24,766 nucleotides of DNA, from contig DASYMJ010000373.1 of assembly GCA_036009105.1 (NCBI GenBank), positions 1-24,766 on the forward strand, in the 5' to 3' direction. Each line of letters opens with the position of its first letter. The stretch's first letter is position 1. This stretch comes from JAFAVZ01 sp036009105. GTDB lineage: Bacteria > Acidobacteriota > Thermoanaerobaculia > Gp7-AA8. The translations under genes were made by a program, and so were the position numbers. Below the pieces are notes generated by a model. It made no database searches and was not told the origin of the DNA. It saw only the letters and a program-made list of their open reading frames with translations. Below, piece after piece: positions 23,256 to 24,766 of the stretch.

Positions 23256-24766
23256 CTAAAAAACGTATCGCGCGCTGGCGTGCACCTGCTGCAGGGCGGC
23301 GCTGAGGGCCGGCCCGGGCTGGACGCGGAAATGGTGATTGAGCTTGAGGCGGAGCTCGGGGCGGCCGTTGTTGTTCGCGGCGATCTCGTCCGGCAGCTCG
23401 ACGATCATCACGCTGACCGGGATCTCGCCGGCGTGATCCTCGAAAATCTCCCTGATCTTCCGGACGGTGTCCTCGCTCATGCGCGGATACGGCACCTCCA
23501 GGGTGATCTCCTTGACCTTCTTCTCCCGGATGCCGTCCAGCAGCACGATCTCCAGCGCGTTGAGCTCGGGCGTGATGGGCGCCTCGGAGAAGGCCGCGGC
23601 GTGGGCGGCGAAGGTCGGCTCCGGCTCGGCCTCCATGGTGGCGACGGCTTCGTTGAAGGCGTCGTCCTCGCTCCGGGCGGGGGATCCTTCGCCCTCCGCG
23701 GGGCTCAGGATGACAGGTGCGGCCGGGGCCGGCGCGCCGAACAGCCCCAGGTTGTTCTTCCCGTCGCCGTACTTTTCGCGCTCGATCTCCTTCGGGTCGC
23801 GATCGTCCTCTTCCACCTCGTCGAAGCGGATCTCGTAGGCCGAGATGCGGGCCCGCTGCTCGGGATGGCCGCCGTACTCGTCGTCGATGTGCTGGGCCGA
23901 CTGCTCGGCCGATTGCAGCGAGGCGCTCCGCCCCGCCGCCATCCCGCCGGTGTCCTTCACCGCCGCGGTGAGCAGCACGGCCACGCCGTTGTCCAGCCAG
24001 CGCGCGTATTTCGCGTACAGGTCGCTGAAGACCACGACGTCGACCGAGCCGAACTGGTCGTCCAGGACGAACTTCGCCATCAGCTTCCCTTCGTTCGGCC
24101 CCTTCTTGATCTTCGACTTCTTGATCTGGGAGACGATGCCGCCGATGTTCACCACCTCGTCCACGTGGCGGTACAGCGTCTCCGTGCTCGCGTTGGCGAA
24201 GAGCTTCAATTCATCGGCGTAGCGGTTCAGCGGATGGCCGCTGACGTAGAAGCCGAGGGTTTCCTTCTCGTAGCGGAGGAGCTCTTCATCCGGCCACTCG
24301 CCCCTCACCCCCAGCCCCTCTCCCCGCCGCGCGGGGAGAGGGTGGCCGGAGGCGGGGTGAGGGGCCGAGCCGAAGAGCGACGACTGGCCGCGCTCCTTCT
24401 CTTCCTTCCCCCGCTGCGCGGAGTCGGCGGTCGGCTCCAGCTGCTCGAAGAGCACCTTGCGCGCGCTCTTGAGGAAATCGAACGAGCCCGATTTGATCAG
24501 CGCCTCCAGCACCTTCTTGTTGCAGGCGCGGAGGTCGACCTCCTCGCAGAACTGGAGCAGGGAGGTGAAGCGGCCGATGCGCCGCCGCGCCTCGAGCACC
24601 GACTCCACCGCGCTGGTGCCGACGCCTTTCACCGCGCCGAGGCCGAAGCGGATGTTCGGGCCGACGACGGTGAAGAACATGTTCGATTCGTTGACGTCGG
24701 GGGGGAGCACCTTGATCCCCATCTGGCCCGCTTCCTGGATGAACTTCACCACGTTGTCCGTCCGGT
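23256..24766 (-). CDS. dnaE: DNA polymerase III alpha subunit, C-terminal part (runs off right edge)
   Basis: About 502 residues are visible. They begin upstream of KFIQEAGQMGIKVLPPDVN, typical of the alpha-subunit fingers, followed by the helix-hairpin-helix region (LRACNKKVLEALIKSG), the conserved ETLGFYVSGHPLNRYADEL, an OB-fold (VNIGGIVSQIKKSKIKKG, LDDQFGSVDVVVFSDLY) and a C-terminal tail ending ARYVF. It is the replicative polymerase that copies the chromosome in the cytoplasm with the clamp and exonuclease. Two odd segments interrupt the normal pattern: one after SSLFG reads APHPASGHPLPARRGEGLG and derives from the 64-bp repeat (24301-24364); another after GLFG reads PVILSPAEGEGSPARSE and derives from the MITE-like repeat (23681-23715). 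Both fall at domain-linker positions and keep the frame. Confidence 0.93.
   Translation of the reverse strand, partial: RTDNVVKFIQEAGQMGIKVLPPDVNESNMFFTVVGPNIRFGLGAVKGVGTSAVESVLEARRRIGRFTSLLQFCEEVDLRACNKKVLEALIKSGSFDFLKSARKVLFEQLEPTADSAQRGKEEKERGQSSLFGSAPHPASGHPLPARRGEGLGVRGEWPDEELLRYEKETLGFYVSGHPLNRYADELKLFANASTETLYRHVDEVVNIGGIVSQIKKSKIKKGPNEGKLMAKFVLDDQFGSVDVVVFSDLYAKYARWLDNGVAVLLTAAVKDTGGMAAGRSASLQSAEQSAQHIDDEYGGHPEQRARISAYEIRFDEVEEDDRDPKEIEREKYGDGKNNLGLFGAPAPAAPVILSPAEGEGSPARSEDDAFNEAVATMEAEPEPTFAAHAAAFSEAPITPELNALEIVLLDGIREKKVKEITLEVPYPRMSEDTVRKIREIFEDHAGEIPVSVMIVELPDEIAANNNGRPELRLKLNHHFRVQPGPALSAALQQVHASARYVF
23681..23715. repeat. MITE-like repeat right half inside dnaE, in frame
   Basis: GGGATCCTTC...CTCAGGATGACA matches 8140-8174 at 32 of 35 positions. 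It is translated on the minus strand as part of a linker between the OB-fold and the C-terminal tail of DnaE. Confidence 0.8.
24301..24364. repeat. 64-bp interspersed repeat, copy B, inside dnaE, in frame
   Basis: Flanked by an 11-base perfect inverted repeat (CCCCTCACCCC at 24301-24311 and its complement at 24354-24364) with an inner hairpin of 10-base arms (CTCTCCCCGC at 24318-24327 and 24331-24340). Matches 9307-9370 at about 53 of 64 positions. It encodes an insert just before the ETLGFYVSGHP motif of DnaE. Confidence 0.85.

Overview
The window is high-G+C, gene-dense bacterial DNA with no tRNA, rRNA, CRISPR array or transposase that I can see, and no gene-free stretch longer than about 190 bases. 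Gene content (secreted HExxH proteins, PKD-type exported protein, multi-PAS c-di-GMP enzymes, DUF6526-like protein beside dnaE) and the interspersed TGTCATyCTGA... and CCCCTCACCC... repeats suggest a soil or environmental Acidobacteriota-like organism. That placement is an inference, not proven by a marker gene.

Layout. Positions 2-1747 (minus) hold the N-terminal 582 residues of a membrane sensor that runs off the left edge. A TerB-like gene (plus, 1824-2300) converges on a leftward block at 2314-9291, read right to left: a Cys/Met-metabolism PLP enzyme, two tandem secreted HExxH metalloprotease-like paralogues separated by a large palindrome, a small Cys-motif protein, and an agmatinase-family enzyme translationally coupled to it. 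A plus-strand signalling block follows: a receiver-degenerate GGDEF-EAL response regulator and a MASE1 histidine kinase. Then come a glycine-rich RRM RNA-binding protein (minus, with a clear terminator), a site-2-protease family membrane protease, a 1258-residue PAS/GAF/PAS x4/GGDEF/EAL protein and a SAM methyltransferase. The right end is leftward again: a Tat-exported PhoD-type phosphodiesterase, a secreted PKD protein, a DUF6526-like membrane protein, and the C-terminal part of DNA polymerase III alpha (dnaE), which runs off the right edge.

How parts fit. The EAL response regulator and the hybrid GGDEF/EAL protein both act on cyclic di-GMP; the MASE1 kinase lacks its own receiver and is the obvious partner of the regulator just upstream. 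The leftward block and the right-hand block encode several exported hydrolases.

Most notable: (1) two repeat families that also occur between genes are read in frame inside dnaE; (2) one of them, a MITE-like element, supplies the last codons and stop of the PLP enzyme and probably also of the agmatinase; (3) the gap after the site-2 protease holds a decayed D-amino-acid oxidase relic with an intact C-terminal signature; (4) three secreted proteins end in the same short Arg-rich tail; (5) many genes have a -10-like hexamer 6-10 bases before the start codon and no Shine-Dalgarno sequence, suggesting leaderless mRNAs.
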